Origin: Methylobacterium sp. NEAU K
GTDB taxonomy: Bacteria; Pseudomonadota; Alphaproteobacteria; Rhizobiales; Beijerinckiaceae
Length of the DNA stretch: 64,000 nt
Assembly (NCBI RefSeq): GCF_030700285.1
Contig: NZ_JAUYZJ010000013.1
Location: 79,835 to 143,834 of the forward strand
Direction: 5' to 3'
Part shown: positions 1-8,820 of the stretch, in pieces
How positions within the stretch are numbered: the first letter of the stretch is position 1
Layout of the letters: every line of letters begins with the position of its first letter
Notes under the pieces: model-generated
The model's database searches: none
The model's input: the letters and a program-made list of their open reading frames with translations, nothing else
What the model was told of the DNA's origin: nothing
Made by a program: the position numbers and the translations under genes

Positions 1-2
1 GC

Positions 3-1154
3 GTGCGCCTGATCCAGATCACCCATCACGACCTCGACGGCTACGGGGCCTGCACGGTCGCGTCCGCCTGCGCCCTGGTGGAGCGCGTCGTCCACGTGCC
101 GCGCTACAGCGATGTCGGCCCGGTCTTCGAGGACGAGATCAGGCGCCTCGGCCGGACGGGCGAGCGCGAGACCCTGCTCATGACCGACCTCGGCCTGGAG
201 GAGCAGACCATCGCGGGCCTGAAGAAGTTCGCCGCGATGAACCGCCGCCGCGAGGAAGGCGGCAAGCACCGGCTCGTGGTCCTCGACCACCACGCCTCCT
301 CGCTCGATCAGCTGCGCCGCCAGGGGCTGGAGCCGGCGGCCGACGGGGAGCGGCCGGGCCTGAGCCGGATCGACCTCGGCGACCCGGAGATCGCCGTGCT
401 GATCGACGACGGCGTCTGCGCCACCCGGATGACCTTCGATCATCGGTCGCTGTTCGCGACCCACGAACCCGCCACCGACCTGTCCGCCCTGCTGGCGGCG
501 ATCGACGCCGTCGACCTCTGGCGCAAGGACAGCCCGGCCTTTCCGGGAGGCCTGGCGCTGGACGAACTGTTCTGGGAGACCGTCTCGAGCTTCGTCCCCG
601 TGGGCCATCCCTGGCACGAGAGCTTCGTGTCCGGCCTGCTTGTCGGGGCCGCCGCGGCCCTGCGAGACGGCGCGAGCCCGGCCGAACTGGAGCGGCGCGC
701 CCTGGCGATCCGCGCCGACGTGGTCGAAGCCCTGCTGCGCGATGCACCGGACGACGACCCGGCGCTCACCACCCGCATGCGGCTGGCCCGGGCGCTCGCC
801 CGCTCGGACGCCCTGTTCCGCCCGCTCAAGGACGGTACGCTGCTGTCCTTCGCCCTCGATTCGGGCACGTTCCAGCGGGTCTCCGACCTGATCATGGATG
901 CCGGCCGGGCCAAGCGCGTCGTCAACGTGCAGCGGATGGGCACGCTCTCGTTCCGCTCCAACGACGGCACGGCGCTCGACGGCGCCCGCCTGTTCCGCGG
1001 CGGCGGCCACCGCGACGCGGCCGGCGGCCGGCTCCAGAGCGGCTCGGCCTTCTCGATGGCGGACGCGATCGCGCAGGTCGAGCCGGTCCTCAACCCGGAG
1101 AAGCCTCCGGAGGCCAACAGCCCGTTCGCGGCGCTGAAGAACTGGAAGGGGTAA
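3..1154 (+). CDS. DHH/DHHA1 family phosphoesterase (start at window edge)
   Basis: The reading frame begins with GTG at base 3, so the true start may lie just outside the window. The N-terminus carries HHDLDGYGA, the first metal-binding aspartate motif of DHH phosphoesterases. The signature DHH triplet follows in VVLDHHASS near residue 95. The C-terminal GGGHRDAAGG matches the DHHA1 substrate-binding motif. Known family members (RecJ, NrnA, pApase-type enzymes) cleave phosphodiester bonds in short oligonucleotides or cyclic dinucleotides using manganese. At about 383 residues it is closer in size to NrnA-like enzymes than to RecJ. It is probably cytoplasmic, and no signal peptide is visible. 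It converges on lptB with about 65 bases between the genes. The family call is firm; the substrate is unknown. Confidence 0.85.
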   Translation: MRLIQITHHDLDGYGACTVASACALVERVVHVPRYSDVGPVFEDEIRRLGRTGERETLLMTDLGLEEQTIAGLKKFAAMNRRREEGGKHRLVVLDHHASSLDQLRRQGLEPAADGERPGLSRIDLGDPEIAVLIDDGVCATRMTFDHRSLFATHEPATDLSALLAAIDAVDLWRKDSPAFPGGLALDELFWETVSSFVPVGHPWHESFVSGLLVGAAAALRDGASPAELERRALAIRADVVEALLRDAPDDDPALTTRMRLARALARSDALFRPLKDGTLLSFALDSGTFQRVSDLIMDAGRAKRVVNVQRMGTLSFRSNDGTALDGARLFRGGGHRDAAGGRLQSGSAFSMADAIAQVEPVLNPEKPPEANSPFAALKNWKG

Positions 1155-1219
1155 GGGGCGTCGCGGCGGAACAGGACCGTCGCCGGGGCGCTACGGGTCC
1201 GGGCGTCCGGTTCAGGCCG

Positions 1220-2068
1220 TCACAGCCTGAAATCCTCGCCCAGATACAGCCGCCGCGCCTCCGGGTTCGCTACGATCTCCTCCGGGGTGCCCTCCGTGAG
1301 GATGCGGCCGGAATGGGCGATGTAGGCGCGGTCGATCAGGCCCAGGGTCTCGCGCACGTTGTGGTCGGTGATCAGCACACCGATGCCGCGCTGCTTGAGG
1401 TGCTTCACGAGATCCTGGATGTCGCCCACCGCGATTGGGTCGATGCCCGCGAAGGGCTCGTCGAGGAGCATGAAGGTCGGCGAGGAGGCGAGTGCCCGGG
1501 CGATCTCGCAGCGCCGCCGCTCGCCGCCCGACAGGGCGATGGAGGGTGCCTTGCGCAGGCGCGCGATGTCGAACTCTTCGAGCAGCGCATCGAGCCTGCG
1601 GGCGCGCTCCTTGCGGTCGGGCTCGGCCACCTCCAGCACGGCGCGGATGTTGTCCTCCACGGTCAGGCCGCGAAAGATCGAGGCCTCCTGCGGCAGGTAG
1701 CCGATGCCGAGCCGCGCCCGCTGGTACATGGGCAGGTGGGTGATCGGCAGGCCGTCCAGGGTGATGTGCCCACGATCGGCGACCACCAGCCCGGTGATCA
1801 TGTAGAAGATCGTGGTCTTGCCGGCGCCGTTCGGCCCCAGCAGGCCCACCGCCTCCCCGGTGCGGACCGTGAGCCCCGCCTCGTGCACGACGGTGCGGGC
1901 GCCGTAGCTCTTGCGCAGGCCGCGCACGCTGAGGATGCCGGGACCGCCCTCTTCGGAAGCGGCTGCCTCGACCGCCTCGGTGGCAGCCGGGCTCGCGCGC
2001 CGGCCGAACAGGCGGCCGAGCAGGGTCGTGCGGCCCGCCGCTTCCTGCGGCCCAGCCCGGAACGCCAT
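1220..2068 (-). CDS. lptB: LPS export ABC transporter ATP-binding protein LptB
   Basis: This is the cytoplasmic ATPase that drives lipopolysaccharide extraction from the inner membrane together with LptF, LptG and LptC. Visible motifs are Walker A GPNGAGKTT (about residues 78-86), the signature LSGGERRR, Walker B FMLLDEP and the H-loop TDHN. About 45 residues of alanine-rich, non-conserved sequence precede the ABC domain, so it is longer than the roughly 240 residues of enterobacterial LptB. I chose ATG at 2068. A TTG at 2080 would overlap the lptA stop by four bases, and neither start has a strong ribosome site. It is the last gene of lptC-lptA-lptB. The usual alphaproteobacterial downstream neighbour rpoN is absent here. 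No other assignment fits the gene order. Confidence 0.93.
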   Translation of the reverse strand: MAFRAGPQEAAGRTTLLGRLFGRRASPAATEAVEAAASEEGGPGILSVRGLRKSYGARTVVHEAGLTVRTGEAVGLLGPNGAGKTTIFYMITGLVVADRGHITLDGLPITHLPMYQRARLGIGYLPQEASIFRGLTVEDNIRAVLEVAEPDRKERARRLDALLEEFDIARLRKAPSIALSGGERRRCEIARALASSPTFMLLDEPFAGIDPIAVGDIQDLVKHLKQRGIGVLITDHNVRETLGLIDRAYIAHSGRILTEGTPEEIVANPEARRLYLGEDFRL

Positions 2069-2076
2069 CGCGCCGC

Positions 2077-2775
2077 TCAATTGACCTGCGTTGCCGGCTT
2101 GGCCGCCGGCTGCGTGCAGCCCTTCGCCTTACCGTCCTTGCTGTCGGCCTTCTCGCCGGGCACGAACAGGGCCGAGACGCGCCCGCCCGCCACCGGGTCC
2201 ATGTTCGCCCGGCCGGTGTTCATGTCATAGACCAGCCGCTGGCCGCGAGTGACGTTCTGGCACTGGCTCAGCACGACGTTGCCGGTGAGCACGATCCGCT
2301 TGGCGTCCTGGTCGAACACCGCGTGGTCGCCGGTGGCGACCTGGTCCTTTTGCACGACCGTGACCGGGCCGGCGCAATCGACCTTCTGGATGCCGTTCTC
2401 CGCCGGGTTCCTCGGCGCTGGGGCCTCGGTGGATGCGTCGGCCGCCGTGGTCTCGGCCTTCGTATCCTTGCCGGAAGCACCTTTGCCCGGAGAATCCTTG
2501 CCGCGCTTGTAGGTGACGGTCATGGTCGAGCAGCGGATCGTGCTCTCCCCCTGCACGGCCACGACGTTGCCGACGAACACCGCCCGATTCTCCCGGTCGA
2601 ACACGTCGAGCCGGTCGGCATCGATCTTGATCGGCTCCTTGCCGCCGCCGCCGATATTGCCGAAGGGCGAATCCTTCTTGGCCGCTGGCTTCTCGGCGAG
2701 CGCAGGCCCGGCGGGCGCCAGGCAGGTCACCAAGCAGGCCGCCAGGGCGGTGCAGAGCGTCCTGAGCCGGCTCAT
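2077..2775 (-). CDS. lptA: LPS transport periplasmic protein LptA
   Basis: LptA forms the periplasmic bridge that carries lipopolysaccharide from LptC to the outer-membrane LptD. The first about 27 residues form a signal peptide (hydrophobic stretch LCTALAACLVTCLAPAGPALA). The OstA/LptA beta-jellyroll follows from about residue 48 (PIKIDADRLDVFDRENRAVF) and resumes around DHAVFDQDAKRIVLTGNVVL. A low-complexity insert of about 40 residues rich in Lys, Ala and Thr separates the two halves and is unlikely to be part of the conserved fold. Its ATG overlaps the lptC stop by four bases, which indicates translational coupling. The length of 232 residues is somewhat more than the family norm because of the insert and an extended C-terminus with a cysteine. 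Confidence 0.9.
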   Translation of the reverse strand: MSRLRTLCTALAACLVTCLAPAGPALAEKPAAKKDSPFGNIGGGGKEPIKIDADRLDVFDRENRAVFVGNVVAVQGESTIRCSTMTVTYKRGKDSPGKGASGKDTKAETTAADASTEAPAPRNPAENGIQKVDCAGPVTVVQKDQVATGDHAVFDQDAKRIVLTGNVVLSQCQNVTRGQRLVYDMNTGRANMDPVAGGRVSALFVPGEKADSKDGKAKGCTQPAAKPATQVN

Positions 2776-3491
2776 CGGCGGCCGTCCGCGGGCTCGGCAT
2801 CCGAGGTCAGGATGGGCGCGGGGGCCTTGCCGCCCTGGTCATCGTTCACGATGACCACGTGCACGCTGCCGACGAAGGAGATCCGCTTGCCGTTCTCGAC
2901 GACGTCGAGGGCGCTGGCGTTCACGGTGGCGCGCGGAGTCGAGACGGTGACCGGCTCCTGGGACGTCACCGAGCCGGTCTTGAACGCGACCGAGGCCGAT
3001 TGCAGGCGTGCCTCTTCACCCTTGTCGGTCCAGATGCGGATGTCATTCTTCAGGTCGAGCGCTTCGCGGGCGGTATCGAACAGTCCGGAGGCGGCCGAGA
3101 GCCGGGCGACGCCGCCCTGATCGTCGGTGGCGAGGTGGCCGCGCATCTGCTCCAGCTCGATCAGGCTCGGCTTGCGCACGTCCTGCAGGGCGGCATCGGC
3201 CGTCACCTCGTAGCTGCGGTTACCCTGGCGGAACCCCGAGAGCCGGGGGCTCTCCATGCGGACCTTCGAGCCCGCGAGCGTCACGGGGCCGACCGAGACG
3301 CCCGGCAGGCTCGCCGCGAAGGGGTTGAACAGATAAGCGAGCAGCAGCGCGACCGACCCGCCGGCCGCCACCGGGATGAGGCGGCGCATCGCCCGCACGC
3401 GCCCGCTGTGGCGATACGCCCGGGCATGGGCCCGCGTGCGCGCCGCCGCGACCGCTCGTCCGTTGCCGGCTTCAGCCTCGACCGGGTTCAT
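2772..3491 (-). CDS. lptC: LPS export system protein LptC
   Basis: LptC is a bitopic inner-membrane protein that passes lipopolysaccharide from LptBFG to LptA. The sequence shows about 35 basic N-terminal residues, one membrane segment (LIPVAAGGSVALLLAYLF, about residues 38-55) and a periplasmic LptC/YrbK domain. The domain includes KVRMESPRLSGFRQGNRSYEV and a repeating pattern of short beta strands. The start ATG at 3491 is the first in frame. A start nearer the membrane helix (MRRLIP) is possible and would give a more typical length. It is first in the lptCAB operon. The ribonuclease D gene often found upstream in related genomes is not present in the following 350 bases. Confidence 0.87.
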   Translation of the reverse strand: MNPVEAEAGNGRAVAAARTRAHARAYRHSGRVRAMRRLIPVAAGGSVALLLAYLFNPFAASLPGVSVGPVTLAGSKVRMESPRLSGFRQGNRSYEVTADAALQDVRKPSLIELEQMRGHLATDDQGGVARLSAASGLFDTAREALDLKNDIRIWTDKGEEARLQSASVAFKTGSVTSQEPVTVSTPRATVNASALDVVENGKRISFVGSVHVVIVNDDQGGKAPAPILTSDAEPADGRR

Positions 3492-3837
3492 GCAGCGTCC
3501 GTGAGGCGCGCAACCCGCGCGCGAGTGAGGAATCGGCTCAGACGCCTGCGGCCCCCACCGCGCCCGCGCCTCCGTCCGGGGGATGCCCCGGGCCGGTGGC
3601 GAAGTTATGGCTCGACAGTTTCCGAATGATCAACCGGACTTACAATCTTACGGCAAGGATGTGTGTGAAGTCACACAAAGCCCCCTCGGCGTCCAAGCCG
3701 GGATCGAAGCGGGTGCAGGCCGCCTGCGACATCCTGGCCGGAGCCATACCCGATCTGTCCGATCAGTCACAGCTCCGGGCCCCCGATTCGACCCACGCCC
3801 TCGCGCCGAAGCGGTGCGAGACGCGGCGAGACGCGAT
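3492..3837. other. Intergenic region upstream of lptC and downstream of htpG
   Basis: About 346 bases between htpG and lptC, both on the minus strand, so it should contain the lptC promoter and the htpG transcript end. A short plus-strand frame of about 80 codons crosses it, but it lacks a ribosome site and shows no recognisable protein character. I see no tRNA, repeat or convincing terminator. Confidence 0.6.
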
Positions 3838-5673
3838 CTAGGCGCTCCTTACCGCCGCCGCGAGCGCCGCTGCGACCGTGCGGGCGAAGGCGGCCGGGTC
3901 GCGCGGACTGTCGCCGTCCTGGATGCGCGCGAGGTCGAGCAAGGTGCCGGCCGCTTGCGCGAGCTCCGATTCGGGTGCCGCGGCGAGCGCCCGGATCAGC
4001 GGGTGACGGGGATTGATCTCCAGCACCGGCTGCGAAGCACCGCCACGTCCGGCGCGGCGCATCAGCCGCTGCATCTGCAGGTCGGGCCCGGCGGTGCCGG
4101 CCGAGAGCACCACCGCGGAATCGACGAGCCGGTCGGTGGTGCGCACGTCGGAAACCTCGGAGCCGAGCGCCGTCTTCACGGCGGCCACGAAGGCGTCGAT
4201 CTCCTCCGGCGCCTCGGGCTGCTCGCCCTCGGGGGCGAATTTCGACAGGTCGAGGCCGCCCTTGGTGATCGAGCGCAGCGGCTTCTCCTCGAAGGTGCCG
4301 AGCTGGTCCGGCCAGAAGGCGTCGACATGGTCGGAGAGCAGCAGAACCTCCAGGCCCCGCGCCTTGAAGCCCTCCAGTTGCGGCGAGGATCGCAGAGCCT
4401 CGGCATCGTCGGCGACGAGGTAGAAGATCGCGTCCTGCCCGTCCTTCATGCGAGAGACGTAGTCGGGCAGCGAGGTCCAGCCGTCCACCGCCGAGGAGCG
4501 GAAGCGCAGCAGCGGCGCGATCTCGCCCCGGCGCTCGAAATCCTCGTAGATGCCCTCCTTGAGGACTGCGCCGAAATTCTCCCAGAAGCTCTGGTAGCCC
4601 TCGGCGTCCTTCGCCCGGGTCGCGAGTTCGGACACCACGCGGCCGGTCACGGCGCGGCGGATCCGGGCCAGCGCCGGCGTGGATTGCAGCATCTCGCGCG
4701 AAACGTTGAGGGGCAGATCCTCGGTGTCGACGACGCCCTGGACGAAGCGCAGCCACGGCGGCAGCAGCTCGGCCTCGTCGGTGATGAACATCCGCCGGAC
4801 ATGCAGGCGGAGCTTGCTCTGCCGGTCGTTGTCGAGCGCCTGGAACGGCTTGGAGCCCGGCACGAACAGCAGCGCGGAGAATTCGAGCTGCCCCTCGGCG
4901 CGCCAGTGCAGCGTCGCCCAGGGCTTGTCGAAGTTCATGCCGATCGAATGATAGAAGGCCTCGTACTGCTCCTCCGTCACCTCCGATTTCGGCTTGCGCC
5001 AGAGCGCCGTGCCCTGGTTGGCCGATTCGTCCTTGCCGTCGCGCGCGATGGCGATGGGCACGGTGATGAAGTCGGCCCATTTCCGCACGAGGTGGTCGAG
5101 GCGGTAGGGTTCGAGATACTCGTCCGCATCCTCCTTGAGGTGCAGCACGATGTCGGTGCCGGGCTCGTCCCGGGCGGCGGGTTCGAGCGTGTAGCTGCCC
5201 TGCCCCTCGGAGGCCCAGGTCCAGGCCTCGTCGCTGCCGGCGCGGCGCGAGGTGACGGTGACCCGGTCGGCGACCATGAAGGCCGAGTAGAAGCCGACGC
5301 CGAACTGGCCGATCAGGCTCGGGCGGTCCTCGGCCTTGGCGGCTTCCAGCGTCTGCGAGAAGGCCCGCGTACCGGAGCGCGCGATGGTGCCGAGATTGGC
5401 CGCCAGATCCTCCTTGGACATGCCGATGCCGGCATCCGAGAGGGTCAGGGTGCGCGCGTCCTTGTCGGGCACGATCCGGACCTTGGCGTCCGGCGGCAGC
5501 GCGCTCGACGCGGAGGTCAGCGCCTCGAAGCGGCGCCGATCCATGGCGTCGGCGGCATTGGCGACGAGCTCGCGCAGGAAGATCTCGCGGTCGGAATAGA
5601 GCGCATGCACGACGAGGTCGAGGAGCCGACCCACCTCCGCCCCGAACTCGTGCCGCTCGATCGTCTCGCTCAC
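3838..5673 (-). CDS. htpG: Molecular chaperone HtpG (Hsp90 family)
   Basis: HtpG is the bacterial Hsp90, an ATP-driven cytoplasmic homodimer that remodels client proteins with DnaK. The GHKL ATPase motifs are all visible: NAADAMDR (about residue 40), [11 protein letters not shown], and [17 protein letters not shown]. The middle domain contains the conserved region around [11 protein letters not shown]. Length is 611 residues, close to the 624 of E. coli. The start is GTG at 5673 with GGAGG eight bases upstream. A TTGAAA / CATATC pair with 17-base spacing lies 37 to 65 bases upstream and could be read by a heat-shock or a housekeeping sigma factor. A large antisense frame spanning the gene is a codon-bias shadow. 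Confidence 0.96.
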   Translation of the reverse strand: MSETIERHEFGAEVGRLLDLVVHALYSDREIFLRELVANAADAMDRRRFEALTSASSALPPDAKVRIVPDKDARTLTLSDAGIGMSKEDLAANLGTIARSGTRAFSQTLEAAKAEDRPSLIGQFGVGFYSAFMVADRVTVTSRRAGSDEAWTWASEGQGSYTLEPAARDEPGTDIVLHLKEDADEYLEPYRLDHLVRKWADFITVPIAIARDGKDESANQGTALWRKPKSEVTEEQYEAFYHSIGMNFDKPWATLHWRAEGQLEFSALLFVPGSKPFQALDNDRQSKLRLHVRRMFITDEAELLPPWLRFVQGVVDTEDLPLNVSREMLQSTPALARIRRAVTGRVVSELATRAKDAEGYQSFWENFGAVLKEGIYEDFERRGEIAPLLRFRSSAVDGWTSLPDYVSRMKDGQDAIFYLVADDAEALRSSPQLEGFKARGLEVLLLSDHVDAFWPDQLGTFEEKPLRSITKGGLDLSKFAPEGEQPEAPEEIDAFVAAVKTALGSEVSDVRTTDRLVDSAVVLSAGTAGPDLQMQRLMRRAGRGGASQPVLEINPRHPLIRALAAAPESELAQAAGTLLDLARIQDGDSPRDPAAFARTVAAALAAAVRSA

Positions 5674-5709
5674 GGGTGATGCCTCCGCGTAGGGGAAAAA
5701 CGCGGTGGC

Positions 5710-5738
5710 GATATGCCCGCGCGCCCGGCCATTTTCAA
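5710..5738 (-). promoter_or_regulatory. Candidate htpG promoter (possibly heat-shock type)
   Basis: On the minus strand TTGAAA (5738-5733) is followed after 17 bases by CATATC (5715-5710). TTGAAA fits both sigma-70 and RpoH -35 elements, and CATAT resembles alphaproteobacterial RpoH -10 elements. It lies 37 bases before the htpG start. The position and the chaperone role are suggestive, but this is pattern matching only. Confidence 0.35.
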
Positions 5739-5773
5739 TGAGGCTGGGGCTGGATCGATACGGTGCTGGGGAA

Positions 5774-7765
5774 TCAGATCTCGATCTCGGTCCCGACTTC
5801 CACGATCTGCCGGGTCGGCAGGCAGAAATGGGCGCCGGTGCGCTCGGCGTTGCGCTTCATGAAGGCGAACAGGCCCTCGCGCCACAGGGCCATGCCGGGC
5901 TTCGGCGACGGAATCACCACCTCGTGGCCGACGAAATAGGTCAGGTCCTCCAGGTATTCCGGCGGGAGAAGGCCGCTCGCCACGGCACATTGCAGTCCCT
6001 CGGGGATCGAGGCGGTCTGCATGAAGCCGTAGCGCAGGACGACACGCTCCATGCCGGGGGTGTATTTCGAGATGGCCTTGCGGATGCCCTGAGCGACCAG
6101 GGTGACCTGCGCCCGCTCGGTGGCGGGGATCACCGGTGCCTCCTCGTAGATCACGGTGATCAACAGGATGCGCTCGTGCAGGCAGCGGCTGCGCTCGACC
6201 AGCCGGCCAAGCGCCATCGGGATGCCCTCGGTGGCGGCGGTCAGGAAGGCCGCGGTACCGGGCAGCGTTACCGGCGGGTCCGATGCGAGGCGGGCGAGGA
6301 ACGTCGCCTCGGACTGGCGAAGGGTCTCGCGCACGGCCTCCAGGACGCGGTTCCCCTTCATCCAGGTCAGCATCAGAAAGGCGACCGCGCCGGCCAGAAG
6401 CAGCGGAAACCAGCCGCCCTCCAGGATCTTCACGCTGTTGGCCGCGAAGAACACCCCGTCGATGGCGAGGAAGAAGCCGTTGACCGCGCATACAAGGATC
6501 GGATTGTAGCCCCACCGCAGGGCGATCAGGGCGGCCAGCAGGGTGGTGATGCCCATCAGCGCCGAGACCGCGATTCCGTAGGCACCGGCCAGCGCGTCGG
6601 AGGAACCGAATACGACGACGGCGGCGAGCGTTCCCCCGGCGAGCAGCCAGTTGACCGCGGGCACGTAGATCTGGCCGCGCTCGGCCTGGTCGGTATGGAC
6701 CACCCGCATCATCGGCATGAAGCCGAGCTGGATCGATTGCTGCGTCAGAGAGTAGACGCCCGAGATCACCGCCTGCGACGCGATGACGGTCGCCATCGTC
6801 GCGAGCGCGACCAGCGGGTAATGCGCCCAATCCGGCGCCAGCAGGTAGAACGGGTTCTCGATCGCCCCGGGATCGGCGATGAGCAGCGCGCCCTGGCCGC
6901 AATAATGGATCAGCAGCGCGGGCAGCACGAGGCCGAACCACGCCGCGCGGATCGGCAGGGCGCCGAAATGGCCGAGATCGGCGTACATCGCCTCGCCGCC
7001 GGTCACCGCCAGGAAGGCCGCACCCAGCATCATGAAGCTCACGTGCCAGCCCGCATGGACCAGAAAGTCCACTGCCCGCCAGGGATTGGCCGCCGCCAGG
7101 ATCTCCGGGGCGTGCAGGATGCTCGGGATCGCCAGCAGGACCAGGACCACGAACCAGACCAGCATCACCGGGCCGAACACCCGGCCGATTACGGCCACGC
7201 CCTTGTGCTGGACCGCGAACAGCGCGAGCAGGATCACGATGGTGATCGGCACGACGAAGGGCGTCAGCACCGGCGCGTCGACCTTCAGACCTTCGATGGC
7301 GGAGAGCACCGAGATCGCCGGCGTGATCGCCCCGTCGCCGTACAGCAGCGCCGCGCCGATCAGCCCGACCACCAGCAGCAGCGCCTTCCAGGTTCCGGGC
7401 CGCGCCTGCCGTGCGCCGAGCAGCGCCAGCATCGCCACGATGCCGCCCTCGCCCCGGTTGTCGGCCCGCAGGATCAGCACCGCGTATTTCAGCGAGACGA
7501 TCAGGATCAGCGACCACAGGATCAGCGACACCGCCCCGGTGGCCGCCGCCGGCACCGCCGCGCCGCCGGCGGTCGCGGCCTTCACCGCCTCCTTGAAGGC
7601 GTAGAGCGGACTCGTACCGATGTCCCCGTAGACGACGCCCAGCGCGCCCAGCATCAGCGCCGGGCCGGCGGCATGGTGCGCCGTGCCGGGCTTTCGCGCT
7701 ACAGGCGCGGCGGGAAGTCCGACCGCCGGTGCTGCCGCGGAACTGAGGGCTTGGCTCACGGGCAT
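5774..7765 (-). CDS. kup: Kup-family potassium uptake transporter
   Basis: Kup proteins are inner-membrane potassium importers, thought to be proton symporters, of the KUP/HAK/KT family. The 663-residue product has the family's N-terminal motif [20 protein letters not shown] (about residues 42-61) and about twelve hydrophobic segments. A soluble C-terminal domain of about 160 residues ends the protein. [12 protein letters not shown] and the [15 protein letters not shown] loop are also characteristic. The start ATG at 7763-7765 places a 45-residue Ala/Pro-rich tail before the first helix. It stands between htpG and the nad operon on the same strand with its own spacers, so it is probably transcribed alone. 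No regulatory RNA was recognised. The family call is firm. Confidence 0.95.
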   Translation of the reverse strand: MPVSQALSSAAAPAVGLPAAPVARKPGTAHHAAGPALMLGALGVVYGDIGTSPLYAFKEAVKAATAGGAAVPAAATGAVSLILWSLILIVSLKYAVLILRADNRGEGGIVAMLALLGARQARPGTWKALLLVVGLIGAALLYGDGAITPAISVLSAIEGLKVDAPVLTPFVVPITIVILLALFAVQHKGVAVIGRVFGPVMLVWFVVLVLLAIPSILHAPEILAAANPWRAVDFLVHAGWHVSFMMLGAAFLAVTGGEAMYADLGHFGALPIRAAWFGLVLPALLIHYCGQGALLIADPGAIENPFYLLAPDWAHYPLVALATMATVIASQAVISGVYSLTQQSIQLGFMPMMRVVHTDQAERGQIYVPAVNWLLAGGTLAAVVVFGSSDALAGAYGIAVSALMGITTLLAALIALRWGYNPILVCAVNGFFLAIDGVFFAANSVKILEGGWFPLLLAGAVAFLMLTWMKGNRVLEAVRETLRQSEATFLARLASDPPVTLPGTAAFLTAATEGIPMALGRLVERSRCLHERILLITVIYEEAPVIPATERAQVTLVAQGIRKAISKYTPGMERVVLRYGFMQTASIPEGLQCAVASGLLPPEYLEDLTYFVGHEVVIPSPKPGMALWREGLFAFMKRNAERTGAHFCLPTRQIVEVGTEIEI

Positions 7766-7947
7766 GTCCGGTGGATGGCGTCGGCGTCGGGAGGGACCTT
7801 AGCAAGCCGGATGCGGGGCGGAAGACTTCCAGAGCCTCCGGCGCGAGCGCTTCGAAGACTTGTCACCCAAACGTGATGACATGGGAATGAAGCTTGGCGC
7901 CCCCCGCTCCGCGGTTACGATTCGGCTTCCCGTTCCGGATCGTCCAG

Positions 7948-8820
7948 TCAGGCGGCGTCCAGGCCTAGGTCGATGATCGCCGCGGAGTGGGTGATCCAGC
8001 CGCAGGAAATCAGGTCGACGCCGGAGGCCGCCACGGCGCCCACGGTCTCCCGGGTGATCCGGCCCGACGCCTCGGAGAGCGCGCGGCCGTCGATCATCGC
8101 CACCGCGCGGGTGAGCAGGTCGGGGCCCATGTTGTCGAGGAGCACCGCATCGACCCCGACCGAGAGGGCCTCTTCGAGCTGGTCCAGACTGTCGACCTCG
8201 CACTCGATCTTGACGAGGTGGCCGGCGCGCGCCCGGGCCCGCTCGATCGCCGGCACGATGCCGCCGGCCACCGCCACGTGGTTGTCCTTGATCAGCACCG
8301 CGTCGTCGAGGCCGAAGCGGTGGTTCGATCCGCCCCCGGCCCGCACCGCGTGCTTCTCCAGGGCGCGCAGGCCCGGCGTCGTCTTGCGCGTGCAGACGAT
8401 CGAGGCCTTGCCGTGCAGGCGCGCCGCCTCGACCAGGCCGTTCGTCGCCGTGGCGACCCCCGACATCCGGCAGAGCAGGTTCAGGGCGACGCGCTCGGCG
8501 GTCAGGATCGCCCGCGCCGGCCCTTCAAGCCGCAGCACCACGTCGCCGGGGGCGACCCGAGCCCCGTCGCCGCGCTCGACCGTCACGCTGACGGCCGGGT
8601 CCACCAGCGCGAACGCGATGGCCGCCGCATCCGTTCCGGAGACCACCCCGGCTTGGCGGGACGCGATCACCCCGCGCATCCGTTCGCCGGGCGGTACGAT
8701 CGCGTCGGTGGTGATGTCGCCGGCCCGGCCGAGATCCTCGAGGAGGGCGGCGCGCACCACCGGTTCGACCAAGAGCCGCGGCAGAGGCAGGATAGCGTCT
8801 GTCAGGACCGATTGCGTCAT
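7948..8820 (-). CDS. nadC: Nicotinate-nucleotide diphosphorylase (carboxylating), NadC
   Basis: NadC converts quinolinate and PRPP to nicotinate mononucleotide, carbon dioxide and diphosphate, the third step of de novo NAD synthesis. At 290 residues it matches the family. It contains the N-terminal LLEDLGRAGDITTDAI, the substrate-binding region CTRKTTPGLRALEKHAVRAGG and the C-terminal barrel motifs VEVDS-like (IECEVDSLDQ), VLLDNMGP and EASGRIT. The ATG at 8820 overlaps the nadB stop in an ATGA junction, which settles the start. A longer upstream frame is only the end of nadB read in another frame. It is the last gene of nadA-nadB-nadC. Confidence 0.96.
   Translation of the reverse strand: MTQSVLTDAILPLPRLLVEPVVRAALLEDLGRAGDITTDAIVPPGERMRGVIASRQAGVVSGTDAAAIAFALVDPAVSVTVERGDGARVAPGDVVLRLEGPARAILTAERVALNLLCRMSGVATATNGLVEAARLHGKASIVCTRKTTPGLRALEKHAVRAGGGSNHRFGLDDAVLIKDNHVAVAGGIVPAIERARARAGHLVKIECEVDSLDQLEEALSVGVDAVLLDNMGPDLLTRAVAMIDGRALSEASGRITRETVGAVAASGVDLISCGWITHSAAIIDLGLDAA

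Noticed and set aside
3583..5679. Plus-strand open frame of about 700 codons opposite htpG
   Set aside because: It is antisense to a fully conserved HtpG, has low-complexity Arg/Gly/Ala-rich text and no recognisable domain; long antisense frames are expected in GC-rich DNA.
5705..7876. Plus-strand open frame of about 720 codons opposite kup
   Set aside because: Gln/Arg/His-rich antisense shadow of Kup without domain content.
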